Below, in pieces: positions 1 to 7,085 of a DNA stretch of 12,580 nt; position 1 is the stretch's first letter, and each line of letters starts with the position of its first letter. A program made the translations under genes and the position numbers. The notes beneath the pieces are model-generated. The model was given only the letters and a program-made list of their open reading frames with translations, did not search any database and was not told the DNA's origin. Source of the DNA: Clostridiales bacterium (GTDB lineage Bacteria > Bacillota > Clostridia > Lachnospirales > Lachnospiraceae); the NCBI GenBank assembly GCA_029267975.1, contig JAJUHH010000041.1, positions 1-12,580 on the forward strand, written 5' to 3'.

Positions 1-1133
1 CCTGCCGACCGGTAAACCTTTTCGATCCTTCTTATGCTCTTATCCAGCGCATAGGTCTTAGCGTATTCCGAATACATTTTGCCTGCTTCCTTTAGGCTTT
101 CAGGACTACTGATCCAGTGATCTATTCTTTGGGCCAGGGAAGCGGGACTTCCTGCCTTAAAAAGATGCTCCTCACTGAGGGCAAATTGAACGGCAGCACT
201 TCTCTTACTGTTTGAGATAATGGGAACCAGCCCGCAGGAAAAGGCTTCAATACAGGAAATACCTTCAATCTCAATATCCGAAGCATGAACGTATAGATCA
301 CAGCTTCGGATCAGATCAATTAATTCCCTTTGATTATAGTAGCCGAATATGGGCGAATGGGGGAGCTTCTCTCCCATTTTCTTAAGCTTAGTAAGTTTTG
401 GACCCTTGCCTGCAAAATATAACTGAATATTCTGAGCGTACTTAGATTTCTGTACGGCGCGGATTAAGACATCCTGTCTTTTTTCAGCGGACAGCCTCCC
501 TACCATGAGGACCCTATATGGCTCACCCTCCTGCCTGTCCCTGATGGGACCGGGAAGGAAGTCAGGTGCTGCTCCGTTGGATATGACATGGAGTCTCGCC
601 CGGTAACCATGGCTCCGTAACTGAGCTGCGATGAATTTGGAGGGACAATGAATGTGTTTAAATCTACGATAAAAGAAAAGATATAATAGGTAATAGACAA
701 GATGAGCAGCCGGTGGGAACCATCCCAAACCAATATTATAGGTAATGTTTTCAGGCTGTATATGAAATGCGGCAATGGTTGGAATACCCATTCTGCGGGC
801 GATGCGCTCCGCCGATTTCCCTAATGGCCATGGCTGATAAATATGTACAATATCCGCACCTTCGATAGCCTTCTTGAGTACTTCACGAATTGGCTTTGCA
901 AACAGGGTACTCTGCTGATGTGCCAGACGACTGGCGACCGGTAAGATTAGTTCAGGCAAATAATACATCTCCATATGAGACTCCTGATCTAAGCCACTGT
1001 TCTTTGGATCGCCGCAGGTGACAATGCGAATGGTATGCCCGCGCTCTTTTAAAGCATTTGCAAAGCGCATTGCAGAGATTGTTGTCCCATTATTGTTGAT
1101 ATTGAAGGTATCATTAACCAATGTAATAATCAT
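1..1133 (-). CDS. GT4-family glycosyltransferase, 3'-truncated by window edge
   Basis: The reading frame is open from an ATG at 1133 to the window edge, giving 377 complete codons with no stop, so the C-terminus is missing. The protein looks like a retaining GT-B glycosyltransferase of family GT4, which transfers a sugar from a nucleotide-sugar to a lipid or glycan acceptor, usually at the inner membrane face. Seen directly: an N-terminal domain opening with MIITLVNDTFNINNNGTT and then RGHTIRIVTCGDP, a domain junction near residues 180-212, the donor-domain motif VGRLSAEKRQD (211-221), and an EX7E motif (E288 and E296, within EIEGISCIEAFSCG). The start is supported by AGGAGG at 1145-1150, 11 nt upstream, and by a promoter at 1171-1199, so it appears to be its own transcription unit. 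The acceptor and sugar cannot be named; diacylglycerol glycosyltransferases are one possible relative. Nothing ties it to the sugar-uptake operon. Confidence 0.9.
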   Translation of the reverse strand, partial: MIITLVNDTFNINNNGTTISAMRFANALKERGHTIRIVTCGDPKNSGLDQESHMEMYYLPELILPVASRLAHQQSTLFAKPIREVLKKAIEGADIVHIYQPWPLGKSAERIARRMGIPTIAAFHIQPENITYNIGLGWFPPAAHLVYYLLYLFFYRRFKHIHCPSKFIAAQLRSHGYRARLHVISNGAAPDFLPGPIRDRQEGEPYRVLMVGRLSAEKRQDVLIRAVQKSKYAQNIQLYFAGKGPKLTKLKKMGEKLPHSPIFGYYNQRELIDLIRSCDLYVHASDIEIEGISCIEAFSCGLVPIISNSKRSAAVQFALSEEHLFKAGSPASLAQRIDHWISSPESLKEAGKMYSEYAKTYALDKSIRRIEKVYRSA

Positions 1134-1144
1134 AATTTACCTTG

Positions 1145-1199
1145 CCTCCTGTTATCCTTCTATTTCCTTATATATAGTACATTGTAAATATAAATTCAA
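1145..1199 (-). promoter_or_regulatory. Promoter and RBS of the glycosyltransferase gene
   Basis: On the minus strand there is TTGAAT (1194-1199), a 17-nt spacer and TATATA (1171-1176), a good sigma-A-like pair, with transcription expected near 1164. The ribosome-binding site AGGAGG lies at 1145-1150. The surroundings are very AT-rich, so a chance match of the -10 is possible, but the spacing and the position directly before an isolated gene support it. Confidence 0.6.
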
Positions 1200-1365
1200 T
1201 ATAAACTTTGTAAATAAATTATAAAATTCTCATACATTCTCCAAATGATGATAAGAGCAAAGCACACTGCCCTGACTGTATGATCGACAATAGCATTGCA
1301 CTTGCATTGCATTGTAAAAGAGGCCATTTCAACAGTAAAATATCTGATATTGATATCATGGTTGA
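1200..1365. other. Gene-free interval, no coding signal
   Basis: No ribosome-binding site followed by a plausible ORF is visible on either strand. The stretch holds short reiterations of GCATTGC around 1292-1316 and a small AT-rich near-palindrome near 1347-1357 (GATATTGATATC). I see no terminator with a U-tract and no tRNA-like fold. Confidence 0.5.
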
Positions 1366-1538
1366 AAGAAGGAAGTGGGGTAACAACCTATCTCCCCATA
1401 CACAGATTACCGGACATCTTATTGATTTTGTATGCCATTATCAAACATAAATGTTTGCTATTCTGTCATACAAAATCAGCAATCAGTCCGTCAAACAGTT
1501 TTCTATGGGAGATAGGTTATTACCCCCACTTCCTTCTT
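1366..1538 (-). repeat. Large nested inverted repeat (about 173 nt, 35-nt outer arms)
   Basis: The outer arms at 1366-1400 and 1504-1538 are complementary over about 35 nt, with one bulged base on each side and one non-Watson-Crick position. Inside, 1411-1415 pairs with 1486-1490 (CGGAC/GTCCG), and TGATTTTGTATG at 1423-1434 pairs with 1467-1478. At the tip CAAACAT (1442-1448) pairs with ATGTTTG (1451-1457). Read as minus-strand RNA the odd outer pair becomes U-G, so a transcript would fold into one long rod. It could be a miniature inverted-repeat transposable element, a structured RNA or a processing site. No U-tract follows on the minus strand, so it is not a classic intrinsic terminator. 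I saw no clear target-site duplication at its edges. Confidence 0.8.
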
Positions 1539-1608
1539 CTTATACATAATGAAATTTGATTCTTTATCTTATCTTTTCATTTTTCTTATCTGAAATCTAT
1601 TCTATTAT

Positions 1609-1755
1609 TTACCACCAGGTATAATAAGGGGTATCTTTCTGCTTCTTGTCCTTTTCTTCATTTTTTACTGTATTGCTGCCGCTACTGTCATTCACATGAT
1701 TGCTTGTATTTACACTGCTATTATTGGAATTGCGCGTTTTTCTTTTCAACGGCAT
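1609..1755 (-). CDS. Small hydrophilic protein, 48 aa, unknown function
   Basis: ATG at 1755 to TAA at 1609-1611 gives 48 residues. The ribosome-binding site (GGGAGG, 1764-1769) sits 8 nt before the start, an excellent distance, and an in-frame TAA upstream rules out an N-terminal extension. The sequence is low in complexity: a basic start (MPLKRKTRN), a Ser/Asn/Thr-rich middle (residues 9-29), a Lys/Glu/Asp-rich stretch (31-41) and a striking aromatic end, TPYYTWW. There is no signal peptide or membrane segment, and no family that I recognise. It follows the phosphorylase gene by 94 nt on the same strand, so it may be read through from the operon, or it may be made from its own weak promoter. 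The ribosome-binding site could be masked by an upstream complementary segment. Confidence rests on the ribosome-binding site and the ordered composition; homologues would settle it. Confidence 0.6.
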   Translation of the reverse strand: MPLKRKTRNSNNSSVNTSNHVNDSSGSNTVKNEEKDKKQKDTPYYTWW

Positions 1756-1757
1756 AA

Positions 1758-1836
1758 AATCAACCTCCCTTTATCATTTACTCCTATTATCTGTAATCGC
1801 CAGAAAATAATGTAGTAAATAATTGGGAGGTTGATT
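1758..1836 (-). promoter_or_regulatory. Perfect 12-bp inverted repeat covering the small-ORF RBS
   Basis: GGGAGGTTGATT on the minus strand (1758-1769) includes the Shine-Dalgarno sequence of the 48-aa ORF. Its exact complement AATCAACCTCCC lies upstream at 1825-1836, with 55 nt between. In a transcript reading through from the phosphorylase gene the two could pair and hide the ribosome-binding site. No U-tract follows, so it is not a terminator. A five-codon ORF (1760-1777) overlaps the inner arm. Confidence 0.6.
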
Positions 1837-1849
1837 CACATAAGATAAT

Positions 1850-4234
1850 TTATTGCTTGATCAGGGGAAGGAGAACCAGTATTTTATATCTTTTCGCAGA
1901 CTGAATATTTCTTATCACTCCGTCTTCCGCCAGAATGCCATTGACATACAATTCTGTCTCCTGAATGCCCGCTTCCCTTTTTAGCTCTATGGTAAGCTCA
2001 GCACCTCGGAAGATGCGTTTTGCTTTGGCTTCCTGCCAGTGGGAAGGAAGCTGCGGTTTTATTGTAAGTCCATCTCTGCTTCCCTTGAGTCCAAAGAGGC
2101 CTTCTATGACGCAGCGGTAATACCAGGATACGGTACCCGTATTAAACAGATGGCTGGAACGGCCGGCAGTTCTTGGCAGCTGCCTGTAGGCTCCCCGATA
2201 ATAATTAGGAATAAAGACAGGTAATTGACCTCTCTGCAATAGGTCCTCCAGGTCTGGGCCTGGTATCATTTTTCTAAGTAAGCGATAGGCATCATCGATT
2301 TTTCCTATGGTATAGAGGGCATAGATATAAAATGTCGCAGCATGGTTATAGACAGCACCGTTTTCGGCCGATCCCGGGAACTTCTGCGTAAGTCTGCCGA
2401 CATCCTCCCGCATGTGGGTGTATGCCGGCGCCAGCTTTTCTACTCCATAGGGTGTCTCCAGCTGCTCCTTCACTGCCTCAAGCAGCAAGGCCTGCTTTTC
2501 CTCATCTGCTGCTCCGCTTAGCAAAGCCCAGGCCTGAGGATTGATAAATATCCTGCCTTCCTTATCCTTGCTAATTCCGAATACCACGTTATCATCCGTG
2601 ATACCACGGGCATACCATTGCCCATCCCACAAATACTTATTCACATTATCATTGGTTACTTTTACTTCTTCTCTTAATTCCTGGGCTTCCTTCATCCATC
2701 CGGCTGCTTCACATAGTTCCGCCCAGATCAGTAATGCATAGGCAGCAGCAATCGTCAGCCATCCTGACACTCCCCGTCCCTGATAACCGACCATATTCAT
2801 CGGATCACACCAGTCACCCTGGTTAATATAATTTAAGCCTCGCTGGTCACGATTTTGGATGAGCCATTGTAAGCCTCGATGAATATGCTCCAATACCGAA
2901 GCGACTTCTGCTCCCTGTGCAAAGGGAACCTGTTCCTGTAAGATAGCATAATCATCGGTTTCATCCAGATAAGCCTTCAGGCAGATCGGCAGCCACACGC
3001 AGTGATCCGTATGGGGTATCTGATTGATATACTTAAGTTCTGCATCCTTATAAAGCTTGATGCCATCCGGCATAGCTCCATTCTCCTGCTGCTGAGCCAG
3101 GGCAAATAAAAACGCCCTCCTGGCTATCTCCGGCTTAATATAGCTCATTCCCATATTATCCTGCAGATAGTTGCGGGTCTGGGGATCTTGGGACAGACGA
3201 TTGCTTATGCCATGGTAGTAGACCTGACGAGGCAGCCAGTGATTAATGAAATTATCCAGATCCTCATCCGGGGTTTGTATTTGCAGGCAGCCCTTGCCTT
3301 CTGCAATATAGGCGGCGTATTCTTTTTCCGCCAGGCAAAATCCATCCTCATCTCTACTGTTTTTCGTAAAATATCTCTCCCGGATCAGTCTGATTTCTTC
3401 TTCATTTTTGGCCGGACCAAAAATAAAGCGAAGCTCCTTCTCTTCCCCCTGCTCCATCCTTAATTGGTATTGGAAAGCACACACCGGCATTTCATATCGT
3501 GCATCCCCCTTCTCCAATTGCTCCTTCAGGATAGCGGAAGGCAGCATAATGCCACCCTCCCCTTCAAAACTTTCCTGGTTGGCTTCCCAGGCCACCGCTT
3601 CCTCCTCGGCCAGTAGAAATGTTTTATCTTTAAATTCCTTTATGGAATAATAGTCCTTGTATTTTTGATAGGGTGTTATGGAGGAGCAAACAATGGCCTG
3701 CAGCTCAGGCTTATATTCTCCCTCCTGATTCATCCAGGACATATATCCAACCGTAAAATATGGATAAATACTGATCTTTCTCTGCCTTTGTGACCGGTTA
3801 ATCACTTTTATCTTCCAGAGCTCTAAGGGATCCTTCTTGGGAAGACTCAGGCACATTTCAATGCAGATCCCATCCTTCTCCACCAACCATTTGATATTAT
3901 GCTTGCCGACAGCAAAGGTAAAGTGCTCCGGCATAACACGGACAGGCTCATAGGGAGCGGAGAAAACACTGGCACTCTCTTCATCCTTTACATAAACAAA
4001 TCGGCCCGGATGGTGTGCATAATAGGGCTGTTCCGGCTGCATAAAGGTCTTCGCCTCCAGATTAGGAGCGTGGGAGTACTTTGCCGGTTCCGGCTGCATA
4101 AAGTGAGCCACAGCATAACCACGGCAGTTCATGTGAATCATCATTGCTTCATTCCACAGAAAGCCCGAAGCCTTTGGCATTGCTGTTGGACTGAAAAGCT
4201 CATAATATTCATGATCTAAGCTTGCTCTTATCAT
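1850..4234 (-). CDS. GH94 phosphorylase, candidate cellobionic acid phosphorylase
   Basis: The 794-residue length fits GH94 enzymes, which invert the anomeric centre while splitting a beta-linked disaccharide with phosphate to give a sugar 1-phosphate. Expected layout: an N-terminal beta-sandwich to about residue 290, a linker helix, an (alpha/alpha)6 barrel from about 320 to 715 and a short C-terminal beta region. The catalytic region is NQGDWCDPMNMVG (471-483), with D477 as the likely general acid; cellobiose and chitobiose phosphorylases usually show DWND here. Other conserved pieces are GAMPDGIKLY (386-395), GSAENGAVYNHA (621-632) and GRSSHLFNTGT (691-701). R614 and K618 fit, by position, a basic pair that I recall binding the gluconate carboxylate in cellobionic acid phosphorylase; this alignment is from memory. 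The neighbouring sugar-acid dehydratase agrees with a product such as gluconate. The protein has no signal peptide, so it is cytoplasmic. The RBS AAGGAGGAGG directly precedes the ATG. Cellobiose or another beta-disaccharide remains possible. Confidence 0.85.
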   Translation of the reverse strand: MIRASLDHEYYELFSPTAMPKASGFLWNEAMMIHMNCRGYAVAHFMQPEPAKYSHAPNLEAKTFMQPEQPYYAHHPGRFVYVKDEESASVFSAPYEPVRVMPEHFTFAVGKHNIKWLVEKDGICIEMCLSLPKKDPLELWKIKVINRSQRQRKISIYPYFTVGYMSWMNQEGEYKPELQAIVCSSITPYQKYKDYYSIKEFKDKTFLLAEEEAVAWEANQESFEGEGGIMLPSAILKEQLEKGDARYEMPVCAFQYQLRMEQGEEKELRFIFGPAKNEEEIRLIRERYFTKNSRDEDGFCLAEKEYAAYIAEGKGCLQIQTPDEDLDNFINHWLPRQVYYHGISNRLSQDPQTRNYLQDNMGMSYIKPEIARRAFLFALAQQQENGAMPDGIKLYKDAELKYINQIPHTDHCVWLPICLKAYLDETDDYAILQEQVPFAQGAEVASVLEHIHRGLQWLIQNRDQRGLNYINQGDWCDPMNMVGYQGRGVSGWLTIAAAYALLIWAELCEAAGWMKEAQELREEVKVTNDNVNKYLWDGQWYARGITDDNVVFGISKDKEGRIFINPQAWALLSGAADEEKQALLLEAVKEQLETPYGVEKLAPAYTHMREDVGRLTQKFPGSAENGAVYNHAATFYIYALYTIGKIDDAYRLLRKMIPGPDLEDLLQRGQLPVFIPNYYRGAYRQLPRTAGRSSHLFNTGTVSWYYRCVIEGLFGLKGSRDGLTIKPQLPSHWQEAKAKRIFRGAELTIELKREAGIQETELYVNGILAEDGVIRNIQSAKRYKILVLLPLIKQ

Positions 4235-4246
4235 TTACCTCCTCCT

Positions 4247-4411
4247 TATGGAGATAGTCTTATGGATATAGCCTTATAAAGTAATCTCCATATAGATATC
4301 ACCATATAAATATCTCCATATAGATATAAACTTCTTATAGATAAAGACTTCTTATAGATATAGGCTTTATATAGATATAATTTCCTTGTGGATATAATCA
4401 CCCTATAGATA
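4247..4411. repeat. Degenerate tandem array, 11 units, 14- then 17-nt period
   Basis: An octamer close to TATAGATA recurs at 4247, 4261, 4275, 4291, 4305, 4319, 4336, 4353, 4370, 4387 and 4404. The first steps are 14, 14, 16, 14 and 14 nt; the last five are exactly 17 nt. Copies at 4291, 4319, 4336, 4353, 4370 and 4404 match the octamer exactly. The array fills most of the 235-nt gap between the dehydratase and phosphorylase genes and reaches the phosphorylase ribosome-binding site. There on the minus strand CTCC (4250-4253 read in reverse) can form a small hairpin with GGAG of the Shine-Dalgarno across an ATAA loop. The units are too short and variable for CRISPR. No ORF spans it. It may have grown by slippage in AT-rich DNA, and a role in spacing, mRNA stability or translation is unproven. 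Confidence 0.8.
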
Positions 4412-4469
4412 TCAGCTTTCCTGAATATGCCACTTAGGATAGCCTATCGCATTAATCCCGTAAGATACT

Positions 4470-6191
4470 CTATAGTTTCATATAGCCGCCGGATGCTGCA
4501 GAGGAAGCAAGCTTTGTATATAAGCCTAAAGCACCCTTTGTATATTTGGGCTCCGGCTGTACCCATTGCTTTCTGCGCTCCGTAAGAAGTGCTTCCACTT
4601 CTTCAGGAGTCATTTTCTGACCAAGGGCTCCGATAATATTCAGTCTGCGCTTGGGGATATTGATTTCGATGAAATCTCCTTCCTCAACCAGGGCAATGGG
4701 ACCCCCTTCAGAAGCTTCCGGTGATACATGACCTATGGCAGGGCCTCTGGTTGCCCCGGAAAAACGGCCGTCCGTAATCAGTGCCGTTGTGGCTACCAGG
4801 CGAGAATCCGTGGCAATGGCTTCCGTGGTATAGAACATCTCCGGCATTCCGCTTCCTTTGGGCCCCTCATAGCGAATAAATACCGCGTCACCAGGCTCTA
4901 TCTGATTGCTGATCACAGCATGATAAGCTGCTTCTTCACTATTATAAACCCGAGCTCTTAACACCACCTCGAACATAGCAGGATCTACTGCCGAATGCTT
5001 AATCACGGCACCATCGGGAGCTAAGTTTCCTGTAAGGATAGCAATTGCACCTTCCCTGCGAATGGGCTGCTCTTTGGATTTAATGATATCTTCCCTTAGG
5101 AGGCCGCGCTCTTTCAGCTTTGCCTCACACAGGTCATAGAAATTCTCTGCCCGGAGCTGATCCAGATTTTCTCCCAGTGTTTTCCCTGTAATTGTAATGG
5201 CATCCAAATGAAGATATTCTTTAATCTCTTCCATGATCCTCGGTACCCCTCCAGCATACCAGAAATATTCCGCAGGATATTTACCGCTGGGCTTTGCATT
5301 GAGTAAATAAGGAATGCTTCGATGGATTTTGTCAAAGAGCGCAAGGTCTAATGATATTCCTAATTCATAGGCTATGGCGGGCAAATGCAATAAAGCATTG
5401 GAGGATCCCGCTATGGCAGCATGAACCATAATAGCATTTTCAAAGGCCTTCTGTGTCAGTATGTCAGAAGGTTTGAGGTCCTCATCCACCAATTGTACGA
5501 CTCTTTTTCCTGCTTCCTGGGCCATGTTAAGCAAATGTTCCGAGCTTGCCGGAATGAGTGCAGAACCCGGCAAGGCAAGGCCTAGTGCTTCAGCCAATAT
5601 CTGCATGGTACTGGCCGTTCCGATAAAGGAACAGGCACCACAGGAAGGGCAGGCATTCTTCTTGTAATAATGAAACTCCTCTTCCGTGATTTCACCACGT
5701 TCTCTCATAGCACTGTAAGATCCGATCTGCTCCAAAGTCAAGTGATTGGGTCCGGCTGCCATCACACCACCGCCGACAAATACAGCCGGTCGATCCAGTC
5801 TTGCCATTGCCTTTAGATGTCCCGGCACTGCCTTATCGCAGCTGGCAATAAATACATGACCGTCAAAGGGGGTGGCCATGGCCTGAATCTCGATCATATG
5901 TGCAATAAATTCTCTGGAAGCCAGGGAATAATTAATGCCGTCATGGCCTTGGGATTGTCCGTCACACATATCCGTTGTGAAATATCTCGCACCCTTTCCT
6001 CCGGCACTTGCAATCCCCTGTAAAGCACTATGTACCAATTGATCCAAATGAAAACTTCCCGGATGGCTGTCCCCAAAGGTGCTGGCAACCATAATCTGCT
6101 TCTTATCCAAATCCTCTTCTGACCAACCGGCTCCTAATCTTAAGGAATCCATTTCCGGTGCCTTTTTTCTGATTTCCTGACTGATTAACAT
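4470..6191 (-). CDS. IlvD/Edd-family dehydratase, probably acting on a sugar acid
   Basis: This 573-residue protein belongs to the Fe-S dehydratases that include dihydroxy-acid dehydratase, phosphogluconate dehydratase and the sugar-acid dehydratases for gluconate, xylonate and arabinonate; all turn a 2,3-dihydroxy acid into a 2-keto-3-deoxy acid. Likely cluster ligands are C76 (TTDMCDGQSQGHDG), C118 (ASCDK, with K120 the usual modified metal-binding lysine) and C184 (CPSCGACSFIGTASTMQ). The conserved serine loop is DGRFSGATRGPAIGHVSPEA (474-493), where S478 is the expected catalytic residue. The start has AGGAGG 7 nt upstream. It sits 47 nt after a sugar permease and before a GH94 phosphorylase, a place that suits sugar-acid catabolism better than branched-chain amino acid synthesis. 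I infer gluconate as substrate, giving 2-keto-3-deoxygluconate; galactonate or a pentonate are alternatives. No ilv, KDG kinase or aldolase gene lies in the window. Confidence 0.85.
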   Translation of the reverse strand: MLISQEIRKKAPEMDSLRLGAGWSEEDLDKKQIMVASTFGDSHPGSFHLDQLVHSALQGIASAGGKGARYFTTDMCDGQSQGHDGINYSLASREFIAHMIEIQAMATPFDGHVFIASCDKAVPGHLKAMARLDRPAVFVGGGVMAAGPNHLTLEQIGSYSAMRERGEITEEEFHYYKKNACPSCGACSFIGTASTMQILAEALGLALPGSALIPASSEHLLNMAQEAGKRVVQLVDEDLKPSDILTQKAFENAIMVHAAIAGSSNALLHLPAIAYELGISLDLALFDKIHRSIPYLLNAKPSGKYPAEYFWYAGGVPRIMEEIKEYLHLDAITITGKTLGENLDQLRAENFYDLCEAKLKERGLLREDIIKSKEQPIRREGAIAILTGNLAPDGAVIKHSAVDPAMFEVVLRARVYNSEEAAYHAVISNQIEPGDAVFIRYEGPKGSGMPEMFYTTEAIATDSRLVATTALITDGRFSGATRGPAIGHVSPEASEGGPIALVEEGDFIEINIPKRRLNIIGALGQKMTPEEVEALLTERRKQWVQPEPKYTKGALGLYTKLASSAASGGYMKL

Positions 6192-6238
6192 AATAAGTCC
6201 TCCTCTTGCCTGCTTCTTTTTCGTATCTAACTTTTTTC

Positions 6239-7072
6239 TTATCCCTTTACAGCTCCTGCTGTCATACCATTGATGATTTGTTCCTGCAAGATTAAGTATA
6301 ATACAATTATGGGTACAGATACAATCATCATTGCTGCCATAAGCTCTGCATAATTGCTGGAATAGGCTCCGATGAAATTATACAGGCCCAGAGGCAGGGT
6401 CTTCTTACGATCGGTTGATATAAAAATAAGGGCAAAGGAAAATTCCTTCCAGTTATTTAAAAAGTTTAAGATAATCACAGTAGCAAGGGCAGGCCTTGAC
6501 ATGGGCAGAATCATTTTTAAAAAGATATGTCTGATTTCCCCGCCATCCATAATCCCGGCTTCTATAATTGAGTCCGGAAAGGATTTAATAAAGCTTTCTA
6601 ATATAAAGATCGTAATCGTCAATCCAAATGCGGTATAAGAAAGAATAAGGGAGAAAGGACTATCTAACAGCTTTAAGGTCCGCATCTGAATAAATAAGGG
6701 AACCAGAACAGCCTGCATGGGAATCAGCATTCCCACAATAAATAAGGAATAGACAAATTTCTTCCCTTTGAAGCGGAATTTTGCCAAAATGAAAGCAGCC
6801 AAAGAGCCAACCATAATCGTTAGAATAATGGAAGCTACACATACAAAGATACTATTTGAAAAATACACCCCCATATTGGCAGTTTTCCATGCGTTGACGT
6901 AGTTCTCAAAATGAAGAGTCTTGGGCAAGGCGAAGGTACTCATAATGATCTCGGGATTGGATTTTAGGGAGGTATATGCCATCCAGATCAATGGATATAA
7001 GGTGGTAAAACCGACAATGCATAAAATAGCAAAAAGTATCGCTCTTAAGATGGATTTTTTATTTAACTTCAT
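6239..7072 (-). CDS. CUT1 sugar ABC transporter permease, MalG type
   Basis: This 277-residue membrane protein resembles MalG, the second inner-membrane subunit of carbohydrate importers. About six membrane segments are visible, the first near residues 10-32. The cytoplasmic EAA loop that docks on the ATPase is EAGIMDGGEIRHIFLKMILP (171-190), with the expected glycine and terminal I-LP. The C-terminal QEQIINGMTAGAVKG is characteristic of the family. The gene begins 13 nt after the stop of the partner permease, with AGGAG 6 nt before the ATG, so the two are co-translated and should form a heterodimer. The substrate cannot be read from the permease. An ATPase gene is absent nearby, as is usual in Firmicutes that share one MsmK-type ATPase among many sugar importers. 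Confidence 0.93.
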   Translation of the reverse strand: MKLNKKSILRAILFAILCIVGFTTLYPLIWMAYTSLKSNPEIIMSTFALPKTLHFENYVNAWKTANMGVYFSNSIFVCVASIILTIMVGSLAAFILAKFRFKGKKFVYSLFIVGMLIPMQAVLVPLFIQMRTLKLLDSPFSLILSYTAFGLTITIFILESFIKSFPDSIIEAGIMDGGEIRHIFLKMILPMSRPALATVIILNFLNNWKEFSFALIFISTDRKKTLPLGLYNFIGAYSSNYAELMAAMMIVSVPIIVLYLILQEQIINGMTAGAVKG

Positions 7073-7085
7073 GTCTGACTCCTTT

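Noticed and set aside
500..775. Minus-strand ORF of 91 codons
   Set aside because: It is out of frame inside the glycosyltransferase, whose reading frame is open across the whole stretch with GT4 motifs.
1366..1538. Insertion sequence with target-site duplication
   Set aside because: There is no transposase, and the flanking bases do not give a matching duplication; only a MITE-like element remains possible.
1296..1559. Plus-strand ORF of 87 codons across the nested hairpin
   Set aside because: It has no good ribosome-binding site, and its sequence is explained by the inverted-repeat arms that it crosses.
4247..4411. CRISPR array
   Set aside because: The units are 14-17 nt, degenerate and without unique spacers; no cas genes are present.
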